A stretch of DNA of 64,000 nucleotides from Roseobacter ponti (GTDB lineage Bacteria > Pseudomonadota > Alphaproteobacteria > Rhodobacterales > Rhodobacteraceae): positions 2,604,001 through 2,668,000 of the forward strand of contig NZ_CP048788.1 in assembly GCF_012932215.1 (NCBI RefSeq), in the 5' to 3' direction. Position 1 is the stretch's first letter; every line of letters begins with the position of its first letter. The translations under genes and the position numbers were made by a program. Below are positions 38,282 to 46,479 of the stretch, in pieces. The notes under the pieces are model-generated. The model was not told the origin of the DNA. It made no database searches and saw nothing but the letters and a program-made list of their open reading frames with translations.

Positions 38282-40573
38282 ATGCGTATTCAACTGGTGC
38301 TCGCACTCCTCCTTTTCACCATCACGGGGTTCGGCGCATCGCCGGCCATGGCGCAGGTGCCGGACCTGTCGGGCGCCTCCGGTTCGGAAGCGACAGATGC
38401 CGCTACAGCTGAGCTGCCACAAAGCCCCGAGGCGATCCGCGATCTGGTGGCGCGCATGCCCGATGATCAGGTCAGAAGCCTTCTGATTGAGCAGCTCGAT
38501 GCAATGATCAGGGAAGAACGGGCCGCTGAGGCGGAAGCAGTCACCTTTGCCGATCAGCTCGCGGTGACATGGCGCGCGTTTTTCACGCCGGTCACGGATA
38601 CCATTGCCAAAGTCCCGCTGCTTTTTACGCGGCAGATCGATGCCTTTTCGAACTTCGGCGCGGCCTTTGGTCCCGGGGGCCTCATGGCGCTGGCCGGCTG
38701 GCTTGTGCTGGCCCTGGGGCTCGGACTTGCCGCCGAGATCCTGTTTAAACGCTTTGTGCAGAGCAAAAGCAGTGCCGCAGCACAGCCGGCCACGGACACG
38801 CTGGCCGGAACGCTCGGATTTCTGGCCCGCAGGCTGGGGCGTGAGATCCTTGGTCTGGTGGTCTTTTACATTGTGATCCGCATCGTCGGTGTCTCCTTTC
38901 TCAGCGCAGAACAGGTGGCCGTGCTGGCCCCGGCTGTGCGTCTGCTGATCCTGATTCCGCGGCTCATCGCATCGCTGTCGCGCTTTGCCCTGGCACCGGA
39001 CCACCCGGAACTGCGCCTGATGAGCGTCAGCGATCACTGGGCAAAGTACCTGCACCGCAATTTGATCGGTCTGGGTCTTCTGGGCGGGTTCACGCTCTTT
39101 ATTGTCGGTTTCAATGCACAGTTCGGCGTCCCGGTCGGGGAGACCGGGCTGGGGTTCTGGCTGAACCTGGCCATGCATATTTATATCGCGGTGATCGCAT
39201 GGACGGCACGCGAAGGTCTGACACAGATGATGCGCGGCACCGATCCCGACCGGACCGCCTATGACGAGATTTCGGCGCGCGCCTATCCTTATTTCGCCAT
39301 TGCTGTGTCGGCCTGCACCTGGGTGCTGGCGATGATCGTTGCCGGCTTTGGCAATGTGGCGCTGCTGCTCAAAGCGCCGCACTATACCACCATGTTCTGG
39401 CTGCTGATGGCGCCGATCATCGACACCGCGATCCGCGGGCTGGTGCGCCATCTGCAGCCGCCGATGATCGGTCAGGGGCCGGTTGCGGAACAGGCATACA
39501 AATCCAACAAACGCAGCATGATCCGCATCGGACGGGTGCTGGCTTTTGGCGTAATCGTGCTGATCATCGCGAACGCCTGGGAGATCGATCTGGCCAATAT
39601 CGCCTCGGCCGGTGCCGGAGAACAGTTTGCCGGCAATCTGATCGAATTTATGGTGATCTGTGCCATCGGTTACATCATTTACGAGCTGGTCTCGCTCTGG
39701 ATCAACAGACGTCTGACGCGCGAGATGTCCTCGTCGATGACCAGCGATCAGGAAGCCGGCGAAGGCGGTGGTGCCGGTGGCTCTCGCCTTGCAACTGTTC
39801 TGCCGCTGGTGCTGGTTACCGCTCAGATCGCGATCGGCACGATTTTCACGCTGCTTGCCATCGGCTCGCTTGGCATCGACACGACGCCGCTTCTCGCGGG
39901 GGCCGGTATCCTTGGTCTGGCCATCGGCTTCGGCGCGCAGAAACTGGTGACGGATATCGTTTCCGGGGTTTTCTTTCTGGTGGATGATGCCTTCCGGGTC
40001 GGAGAATACGTGGACGTTGGCGGCACGATGGGCTCGGTCGAGAAAATCTCGATCCGCTCTATGCAGCTGCGCCACCACCGTGGCAATGTGCACACGATCC
40101 CCTATGGCGGCATCGACAAGGTGACCAACTTCAGCCGCGACTGGGTCATCATGAAGCTCATGTTCACCGTTCCCTTCGACACCGATCCCAATAAGGTCAA
40201 AAAGATCTTTAAGAAGATCGGCGCCGAGATGCTTGAAGACCCGTTGTTCAAGGATGATTTCCTCGAGCCCTTCAAGAGCCAGGGCGTGTTCCAGTTTGAT
40301 GACGTTGGCATCGTGATGCGCGGCAAGTTCATGGCCAGACCGGGCACGCAGTTCACGATCCGCAAGGAGATTTACAACCGCGTGCGCAACGAGTTCAAAG
40401 CGAACGGCATCGAGTTTGCCCGCCGTGAAGTCCGCGTGGCAATCCCCGGACTGGATGACGAAGAAGAGCTGACACCCGATCAGCGCGCCGCCGTCGGTGC
40501 CGCGGCAGGCGGCGCGGTTCAGGCGCAGATCGAACAGGAGGCAGCGGCTGCCGAAGCGAAAGGCAAAAAGTAA
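38282..40573 (+). CDS. Large MscS-family mechanosensitive channel protein
   Basis: The 763-residue protein opens with a signal peptide ending around AMAQVP and a periplasmic helix-rich region. About ten membrane segments follow, then the MscS pore and beta domain. Pore helix TM3 shows LLAGAGILGLAIGFGAQKL, followed by VTDIVSGVFFLVDDAFRVGE and GTMGSVEKISIRSMQLRHHR. The cytosolic end is charged and alanine-rich (EQEAAAAEAKGKK). It would release solutes on hypo-osmotic shock, plausible beside osmolyte genes but not specifically linked to them. ATG at 38282 follows an AGGAAGC ribosome binding site. Confidence 0.92.
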   Translation: MRIQLVLALLLFTITGFGASPAMAQVPDLSGASGSEATDAATAELPQSPEAIRDLVARMPDDQVRSLLIEQLDAMIREERAAEAEAVTFADQLAVTWRAFFTPVTDTIAKVPLLFTRQIDAFSNFGAAFGPGGLMALAGWLVLALGLGLAAEILFKRFVQSKSSAAAQPATDTLAGTLGFLARRLGREILGLVVFYIVIRIVGVSFLSAEQVAVLAPAVRLLILIPRLIASLSRFALAPDHPELRLMSVSDHWAKYLHRNLIGLGLLGGFTLFIVGFNAQFGVPVGETGLGFWLNLAMHIYIAVIAWTAREGLTQMMRGTDPDRTAYDEISARAYPYFAIAVSACTWVLAMIVAGFGNVALLLKAPHYTTMFWLLMAPIIDTAIRGLVRHLQPPMIGQGPVAEQAYKSNKRSMIRIGRVLAFGVIVLIIANAWEIDLANIASAGAGEQFAGNLIEFMVICAIGYIIYELVSLWINRRLTREMSSSMTSDQEAGEGGGAGGSRLATVLPLVLVTAQIAIGTIFTLLAIGSLGIDTTPLLAGAGILGLAIGFGAQKLVTDIVSGVFFLVDDAFRVGEYVDVGGTMGSVEKISIRSMQLRHHRGNVHTIPYGGIDKVTNFSRDWVIMKLMFTVPFDTDPNKVKKIFKKIGAEMLEDPLFKDDFLEPFKSQGVFQFDDVGIVMRGKFMARPGTQFTIRKEIYNRVRNEFKANGIEFARREVRVAIPGLDDEEELTPDQRAAVGAAAGGAVQAQIEQEAAAAEAKGKK

Positions 40574-40674
40574 CGGGCTGACCGGGCAAAACCGGGCGCG
40601 GGGCGCCGGGTTACATCAGCAGATACCTGACGGGTGAGGGTCTGAGCGCCCGGCCGAGGCGCCGGCGCGGGCGT

Positions 40675-41466
40675 CTATTCGCGGGACTTCATTGAAACCA
40701 GGGCGCTTTCGATAGCTGCCTGATCGCTTTTCAGAAACCCGTGTCTGGGGTCATCCAGATCAGAGATCAGCGTGATCACTGCCGCAAAGGCCACCGTAAG
40801 CGCGGGCAGCAATTCCGAGCGGCGCCCCGAGCTTGCGGATATTCGATAGGCCGCAGCAGCAACGCCGAGGGATGACACCAGATAGAGACTGGCCCAGATT
40901 GCCCAGGGAATGCGGTTGCGCACCCCGCGGGTGACGCGTTCAGTATGGATATCAATGATGTCGTTCACCGAAGAAATCAGCAATGCACTGTTGGGTGAAG
41001 GGTTCGCTTTCGCGTGGCGCACGACGATGTCCCAGATCCGGCTCTGAATGTCCTCAGAGCGGCGCACCACCGCGTTGAACTTTGCCTCATCAATATAATC
41101 CGTGGCCGCCCGCAGACGGACTTCGGTATATTCCGTGATCAGGGCAATGGCCTCGCGCCGCGGCTCCGGGTCAAGAAAATCAAAGCGCAGATAAGCAGTG
41201 CCGATGGCATTAGCCTCGTTGAGCACAACTGATTTTCGCTGATCAAAGTGGCTGGCAGCGATCCCGAAGGTAAAGGCGAGAAGAAAACTCACGAGGCCCA
41301 GAATGGCGCCTGTGGCAATGCCCGTGCCGGCAGCCTCGGATGTATTCCCGCCGGTATCCTTCCATCTGGCAAATCGGTATCCGAGTTCCAGCGCCATCGC
41401 GATAATGGCCACGGTTCCAAGGAACACCGCCCAGGACGGCAACGCAGTGAACAGATCCCTCGACAT
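40675..41466 (-). CDS. DUF4239/bestrophin-like membrane protein
   Basis: The 263-residue protein has two N-terminal membrane helices (WAVFLGTVAIIAMALELGYR, TGAILGLVSFLLAFTFGIAA), then a charged helical region (residues about 80-185), and two helices near the C-terminus (WAIWASLYLVSSLGVAAAAY, LPALTVAFAAVITLISDL). The DQRKSVVLNEANAIGTAYLR segment matches the bestrophin-like DUF4239 pattern. Function is unknown, and no channel activity is claimed. The start at 41466 gives MSRDLFTALPSW. It converges with the MscS gene and is not clearly part of an operon. Confidence 0.75.
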   Translation of the reverse strand: MSRDLFTALPSWAVFLGTVAIIAMALELGYRFARWKDTGGNTSEAAGTGIATGAILGLVSFLLAFTFGIAASHFDQRKSVVLNEANAIGTAYLRFDFLDPEPRREAIALITEYTEVRLRAATDYIDEAKFNAVVRRSEDIQSRIWDIVVRHAKANPSPNSALLISSVNDIIDIHTERVTRGVRNRIPWAIWASLYLVSSLGVAAAAYRISASSGRRSELLPALTVAFAAVITLISDLDDPRHGFLKSDQAAIESALVSMKSRE

Positions 41467-41723
41467 CTTCGCCCCACCGAAAACCAACAGCTCAGAGATA
41501 GCGCAATCATCCTGACACCGGCAACTGTTTTGCTGAGACCTGTGTCAGCGGCAGGCACAGCGGTGCATTTTTCTCATACCCCTGCCCGGTCTGGTTGCGA
41601 GGGCGGGACGCAGCACCGTTCCGTGCAGATGCCACAGGCGGCAGGCTGCACCATGTCGAGTTGACTGGCGGGGATGTTTTCCACCTCGCAGTGGCGTGCC
41701 GGTAACGCTCCCCGGCTCTTCTT

Positions 41724-43655
41724 TCATACGTCACCTGCCGCAAGAAATTTCCGGGCCTCCTCCGCGCTTTCAAAGATATGAGGTGCAACGTTCCGCTCGA
41801 AAGTGCTGCCCAGCTTCATGCGCATAAAGGCCGAACTCGAATAGCGCGTCACCACGCGGTAAAAGCGGTCTTCGAGGTCCTGCACCATCGCCGCGTAGCT
41901 TTGCTCGATTTCAGGATCGATGCGGAAATCGTCGTAGTTCACGATAACATCGACCCGGCCGGGCTGCGTGCTGCACACCTCTTCGATACGGGTACGGATG
42001 TTGTCTACGTCGCTCTGACGGCGGACCCTGAGCTTTTCGAAATTGTTGTAAAGATACGTGCCGCCGGGATCCATCGCGATACGGTCGTTGATGTCGAGCC
42101 AGAGCAGATCCACCTGAAGATCCATCGGATCATCGCGGAATATCCGCGCATCCATCAGCGCAGGCTCCTCCATCAGCGGGCGGAAACCCATCTGCGCGAG
42201 GATATCCTTGTCGATATCGATGCCGGGGGCGACCTCGGTGAGTTTCAGCCCGTCCGGGGTCAGCTCAAAAACGCAGCGCTCGGTCACATAGAGCACCGGA
42301 CGTCCCTGCCCGGCTGCGTGCGCGCCGGAGAAGGTGATCTGCCCCACGGCGCTCAGAAACTTCTGAGTGCTGCCTTCGGTCAGGATACGGACCCTGCCGT
42401 CGCTCAACGCCACATCGAGCCCGCCGGAGGTGAAAGTGCCCGCAAAGACCAGCGCGCGGGCGTTCTGGCTGATGTTGATGAACCCGCCGGAGCCGGCAAG
42501 CCGCGCGCCGAAGCGTGAAACATTGACGGACCCGGTGCCATCGGCCTCGGCCATCCCGAGAATGGCCAGATCGAGCCCGCCACCGTCATAGAAATCAAAC
42601 TGGTTGTTCTGCGGAATGATTGCATCCGTGTTGGTGGCGGCACCGAAATTCAGCCCCGATGCCGGTTGCCCGCCAATGCTGCCCGGCTCTGTCGTCAGCG
42701 TCAGATGGTCAAGCAGCTTTTCCTCAGCGGCAACGGCGGCGACCCCCTCGGGCATGCCGATGCCAAGATTGACGATGCCGTTCACAGGCAGCTCAAACGC
42801 CGCACGGCGCGCGATGATCTTGCGCACGGACAGCGCCCCGGCCGCGATGCTGCCTGCGTCGACGCGAAAGCGTCCTGTGAAGGCATGGGAAAAGGGCGTG
42901 GAGAAAGTCTGATCATGATCACCGGGCTCTGCCACAACAATCGCATCGACCAGCACGCCGGGGATCTGCACATCACGCGGACTGAGCGCGCCGCGCGCCA
43001 CGGTACGCTCGACCTGGACGATCACGGCACCACCGGAATTACGCACCGCCATGGCCTGGGCGAGGTTGTCGAGGGTCAGCGCCTCTTTCTCAAGGGTCAC
43101 ATTGCCCATCGGATCGGCCGTCGTGCCGCGCAGGAACGCCACGTCAATCGGCATCGCGGGATAAAAGAGGTATTCTTCGCCGGCCACTGCCGTCACCTCA
43201 ACCACATCGCGCAGAGAGGTGGCGTTGATCCGTCCGCCCTCCAGCCGCGGATCCACAAAGGTGCGCAGACCCACGCGGCTCATCACGCCCGGTCTGCCGC
43301 CCGCAGTTTCGCGGAACTGCTGGCTGATCACCCCCTGCGGCAGGTTCCAGGCCTCGATTTTGCCGTCCACGGCGAGGCGCGCAAGCTTTGGGATCAGGCC
43401 CCAGTGCCCGCCGATCACTTCCGCAACGAGGCCCTCGTGCCCCAGATGGTTCAGCCCGCGGGTTTTCCCGTCGCCCTGCCCTGCGGCGAAAAAGAGCTTT
43501 AATCCGCGCGGGGTGCCGGTCTCCAGAAACTGTCTCTCAAGCGCCCGCAGGAGCCCTTCGGGCACGCCCGTCCCCACGAAACCTGATGTGGTCAGACGGT
43601 CACCGTCACGGACCAGCCGGACGGCCTCATCTGCCGAGAGGATTTTATTGCGCAT
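41724..43655 (-). CDS. Acyl-CoA:acetate/3-ketoacid CoA transferase with C-terminal extension
   Basis: The protein has 643 residues. Two CoA-transferase family I halves are fused: TSGFVGTGVPEGLLRALERQ in the first and VNLGIGMPEGVAAVAAEEK in the second. The catalytic glutamate is Glu323 in TLTTEPGSIGG. About 110 residues beyond the usual end (from about 530) form an extra domain seen in some alphaproteobacterial members. Substrates are probably short 2- or 3-hydroxy or 3-keto acids. It is the last gene of the ddd-phaC series, 20 bases after the hydrolase. A role in activating or releasing 3-hydroxypropionate or propionate is inference. Confidence 0.87.
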   Translation of the reverse strand: MRNKILSADEAVRLVRDGDRLTTSGFVGTGVPEGLLRALERQFLETGTPRGLKLFFAAGQGDGKTRGLNHLGHEGLVAEVIGGHWGLIPKLARLAVDGKIEAWNLPQGVISQQFRETAGGRPGVMSRVGLRTFVDPRLEGGRINATSLRDVVEVTAVAGEEYLFYPAMPIDVAFLRGTTADPMGNVTLEKEALTLDNLAQAMAVRNSGGAVIVQVERTVARGALSPRDVQIPGVLVDAIVVAEPGDHDQTFSTPFSHAFTGRFRVDAGSIAAGALSVRKIIARRAAFELPVNGIVNLGIGMPEGVAAVAAEEKLLDHLTLTTEPGSIGGQPASGLNFGAATNTDAIIPQNNQFDFYDGGGLDLAILGMAEADGTGSVNVSRFGARLAGSGGFINISQNARALVFAGTFTSGGLDVALSDGRVRILTEGSTQKFLSAVGQITFSGAHAAGQGRPVLYVTERCVFELTPDGLKLTEVAPGIDIDKDILAQMGFRPLMEEPALMDARIFRDDPMDLQVDLLWLDINDRIAMDPGGTYLYNNFEKLRVRRQSDVDNIRTRIEEVCSTQPGRVDVIVNYDDFRIDPEIEQSYAAMVQDLEDRFYRVVTRYSSSAFMRMKLGSTFERNVAPHIFESAEEARKFLAAGDV

Positions 43656-43675
43656 GGCCTCGTGTTCTCCCTGCC

Positions 43676-44611
43676 TCAGGTGGCGTCCAGCCAGTCGCGG
43701 ACCGGACCGCTGACGGACGGATGGTTGGTGACCGGCGTATGGCCCACACCGTCAAGCTCAAGCACCTGCGCGCCGGGCTGATGTTCGAGCATCTGTGCGA
43801 GCAGCCCGGGTGTCAGAAAATCGGAACCGGTGCCCCGGATGATCATGACCGGACAGGTGATGCGTTTCCAGTAGGACCAAAGACTGAAGTGATAGAGCAG
43901 CCAGTACCGGCGGAAATTCTCGCCGATGCCCGGGTCAAAATGCGGCGCATACCCGCCGTCTGTGTCCCTGTAAACACTGGTGCGTGCCATCTGCTGCCAG
44001 TCTGCGTCGTTCATCGGGCCAAAGCCCTGATATACCTCGCGGATATGGGGCTCCACATCTGTGTAATCCGCAAAACGCAGGGGGTCTGACAGATAGGTGC
44101 TGACACGGCGCAGGGCGGCAACCGGCACCTCGGGGGCCACATCATTGACGACCAGCCGGCGGATCGGGCTGCCCGGCATGCCGGCCATCATGATCCCGCA
44201 GAGCCCGCCCAGAGAGGTTCCGACCCAGTCAACCTCGTCACACCCCGTAGCCGCCATGACAGCCGTCAGATCGCAGTTATACTGCGCCACATGGTAATCG
44301 CTGGCATCGGGCAGCCAGTCGCTCGCGCCGCGCCCCACAAGGTCAGGACATATCACCCGGCGCCGCGCGCCAAGCACCTCTGCAAGGTCTTGGAAATCGC
44401 CACCATGCCGGGTCAGACCGTGCACACAGACGACGGGGCGCAGTCCGGTATCCTGACCATGCACCTGGCAGGCGATGGTGTGAAAACCGCGCGGATTGAT
44501 GGAGCGCACACGGATAAGTTTTTCAGCAGACTGGCGAAATTCATCAAGCGACCAGTCCGGCGCCGCGGGCGCGGGCGGGAGCCTGCCTGCGGTGCCGTCA
44601 TCCGGGCTCAT
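43676..44611 (-). CDS. Alpha/beta hydrolase
   Basis: The 311-residue protein has the alpha/beta hydrolase order: VVCVHGLTRHGGDFQDLAEV (oxyanion HG), nucleophile elbow VGTSLGGLCGIMMAG with Ser, acid region PVMIIRGTGSDFL and histidine in LDGVGHTPV near the C-terminus. Substrate is unknown. Its start overlaps the phaC stop as ATGA, which links it to acyl-CoA or hydroxyacyl ester metabolism. A thioesterase or oligomer hydrolase role is plausible but not shown by sequence. Confidence 0.85.
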   Translation of the reverse strand: MSPDDGTAGRLPPAPAAPDWSLDEFRQSAEKLIRVRSINPRGFHTIACQVHGQDTGLRPVVCVHGLTRHGGDFQDLAEVLGARRRVICPDLVGRGASDWLPDASDYHVAQYNCDLTAVMAATGCDEVDWVGTSLGGLCGIMMAGMPGSPIRRLVVNDVAPEVPVAALRRVSTYLSDPLRFADYTDVEPHIREVYQGFGPMNDADWQQMARTSVYRDTDGGYAPHFDPGIGENFRRYWLLYHFSLWSYWKRITCPVMIIRGTGSDFLTPGLLAQMLEHQPGAQVLELDGVGHTPVTNHPSVSGPVRDWLDAT

Positions 44612-46404
44612 CTGACGGTGACATAGCGTCCCGGCGCCGCCTCAATCACCGGGAATTTTTTCGAGCCGGGCTTGCGGGCCGTCACCATTTTCTCACCGTT
44701 TTGCCCGGCCAGCCAGGCGTTCCAGTGTGGCCACCAGGACCCTTCGTGCTGTGTGGACTGCGTTATCCAGGTGCCGGCGTCATGCCCCTCCATCGCGCCG
44801 GTACGGTAGCCGTATTTGGTTTTCGTCGGCGGGTTGACCACGCCGGCGTTATGACCCGATCCGCCCAGCACAAATACGCGGTCGGCAGTGAAGTTCTGCG
44901 CGCCCTTATAGGTCGAAGCCCAGGGGCAGATGTGGTCTTCCTCTGCGGACATGAAATAGAGAGGCACGTCCACTTTGCTCAGGTCAAGCTTCTGGTCACC
45001 GATCTCAATGGCACCGGGTTTTTTGAGCAGATCCCTGTTATAGAGCGTGTCGAGATACCACAGGATCATCTTCGGCGGCAGCCGCGTGGAATCCTGAAAC
45101 CAGTACACCATGTCAAATGGCAGCGACTGTTTTGCCAGAAGGTAGTTGTTGACCACATGGCTCCAGATCAGGTCATTGGCGCGCATCAGTGAAAAGACCG
45201 AGGCCATTTCCTCGCCTGAATGGTACCCTCGGGTCTCAACCGCGCGGCGCAGCGTTTCGAGCTGTGCGTCATCGACAAACACACCCAGATCGCCCGGCTC
45301 TTCAAAATCGGTCATACAGGCCATTAGCGTTGCCGAATTCACCGGCGTGTCGCCCTTTGCAGCGAGGTAGGCAAGCATCGTGGCCACCAGCGTGCCGCCG
45401 ATGCAGTAGCCTGCAACATTCACATCTCGGGCTCCGGTGATCTGACGCATCACGTCGATCGCCTCCAGCGGACCCTCAAACATGTAGTCGTCAAACCCCT
45501 TGCCCGCGAGGTCACGCCCGGGATTGACCCATGAGACCAGAAAGACCGTATGCCCCTGATCGACCAGCCATTTCACCATGCTTTTGTCGGGCGTCAGATC
45601 GAGCGCGTAGTATTTATTGATCCAGGGCGGAACGATCAGCAGTGGCCGCGCGTGCACCGTTTTCGTGGACGGCGCATACTGGATGAGCTGCATCATGTCG
45701 TTTTCAAAAATCACGGCGCCGTCGGTGGTTGCGAGGTTTTTGCCGACCTCGAAAGCATCCGGATCGGTCATGGTGATCTTCAGACGGCCCTGGCCGCGCT
45801 CCAGATCCTGCAACAGACTGGCAAATCCATCGACAAGATTTTTGCCGCCGGTTTCCTTCGCCCGTTCAATTACTTCCGGGTTGGAATGGGCAAAGTTCGA
45901 CGGTGAGATCGCCTCCACCGCGCGGCGGGTGTAAAACTTCACCATCTGGCGGGTGTGTTTATCCAGACCTTCGGGTTCTTCTGCCAGTGCCTGGGCATAA
46001 TCCGCATAGATCAGATAGGCCTGTTTGAGATGATCAAAGACCAGCTCCTCGCTCCAGGCCGCATGCCTGAACCGCTGATCGCCGCGCGCGGGGGCCACGA
46101 CTGCTTCGGCCTCCCTGCCGGACATCCGCTGGCCGGTCGCTGCAAAGAGCCGGAACATCTGCTCCCAGTAGGCGGTACTGGCTTTCACCAGCGCCTGCGG
46201 ATCCTGCATAAGCTTGGCATTCCACTCCCAGAAGGCTCTGGTCACCGCGGTCATGTCAAATCCGGGCGGGACATCGCCATCGGCCTGGCGCTCCATAAAC
46301 CCGGTGAAAATGGCCTGAGTGCGCCGCGCCACTTCGGCGGTCTGCTGCGCCATCTCAGCCTGCTCTGCAGCCCCCGGAAAGGGGTTTTTATCTTTCTCAG
46401 CCAT
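44608..46404 (-). CDS. phaC: Class I poly(R)-hydroxyalkanoate synthase
   Basis: PhaC polymerises hydroxyacyl-CoA into polyester granules. The 598-residue protein has the N-terminal PhaC_N region (FWEWNAKLMQDPQALVKAST), the lipase-like box AGYCIGGTL with Cys334 as nucleophile, and the acid Asp490 (SAEEDHICPW) and His518 (GGSGHNAG). FVLGGSGHNAGVVNPP and WWPHWNAWLAGQ are typical late segments. The start at 46404 follows AGGAGA; the upstream in-frame codons are ignored. It lies 75 bases after dddD and overlaps the hydrolase gene, so it is likely cotranscribed with the DMSP genes. The usual phaZ, phaP and phaR neighbours are not present here. Confidence 0.94.
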   Translation of the reverse strand: MAEKDKNPFPGAAEQAEMAQQTAEVARRTQAIFTGFMERQADGDVPPGFDMTAVTRAFWEWNAKLMQDPQALVKASTAYWEQMFRLFAATGQRMSGREAEAVVAPARGDQRFRHAAWSEELVFDHLKQAYLIYADYAQALAEEPEGLDKHTRQMVKFYTRRAVEAISPSNFAHSNPEVIERAKETGGKNLVDGFASLLQDLERGQGRLKITMTDPDAFEVGKNLATTDGAVIFENDMMQLIQYAPSTKTVHARPLLIVPPWINKYYALDLTPDKSMVKWLVDQGHTVFLVSWVNPGRDLAGKGFDDYMFEGPLEAIDVMRQITGARDVNVAGYCIGGTLVATMLAYLAAKGDTPVNSATLMACMTDFEEPGDLGVFVDDAQLETLRRAVETRGYHSGEEMASVFSLMRANDLIWSHVVNNYLLAKQSLPFDMVYWFQDSTRLPPKMILWYLDTLYNRDLLKKPGAIEIGDQKLDLSKVDVPLYFMSAEEDHICPWASTYKGAQNFTADRVFVLGGSGHNAGVVNPPTKTKYGYRTGAMEGHDAGTWITQSTQHEGSWWPHWNAWLAGQNGEKMVTARKPGSKKFPVIEAAPGRYVTVR

Positions 46405-46479
46405 AGATGTCTCCTCACCTTGTCTGCGCACCACACCGCCGGAGGTCCCGGCGATGTGGCGATTTGCGGCCTGCTGTGA

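Noticed and set aside
38075-40093. 672-codon minus-strand frame opposite the MscS gene
   Set aside because: Composition is His, Gln, Asp and Arg rich without motifs, and it lies fully antisense to a clear membrane channel gene.
40640-40672. GC-rich inverted repeat (CGCCCG...CGGGCG) after the MscS gene
   Set aside because: It could form a hairpin, but no T-run follows on either strand. GC-rich chance pairing is common here.
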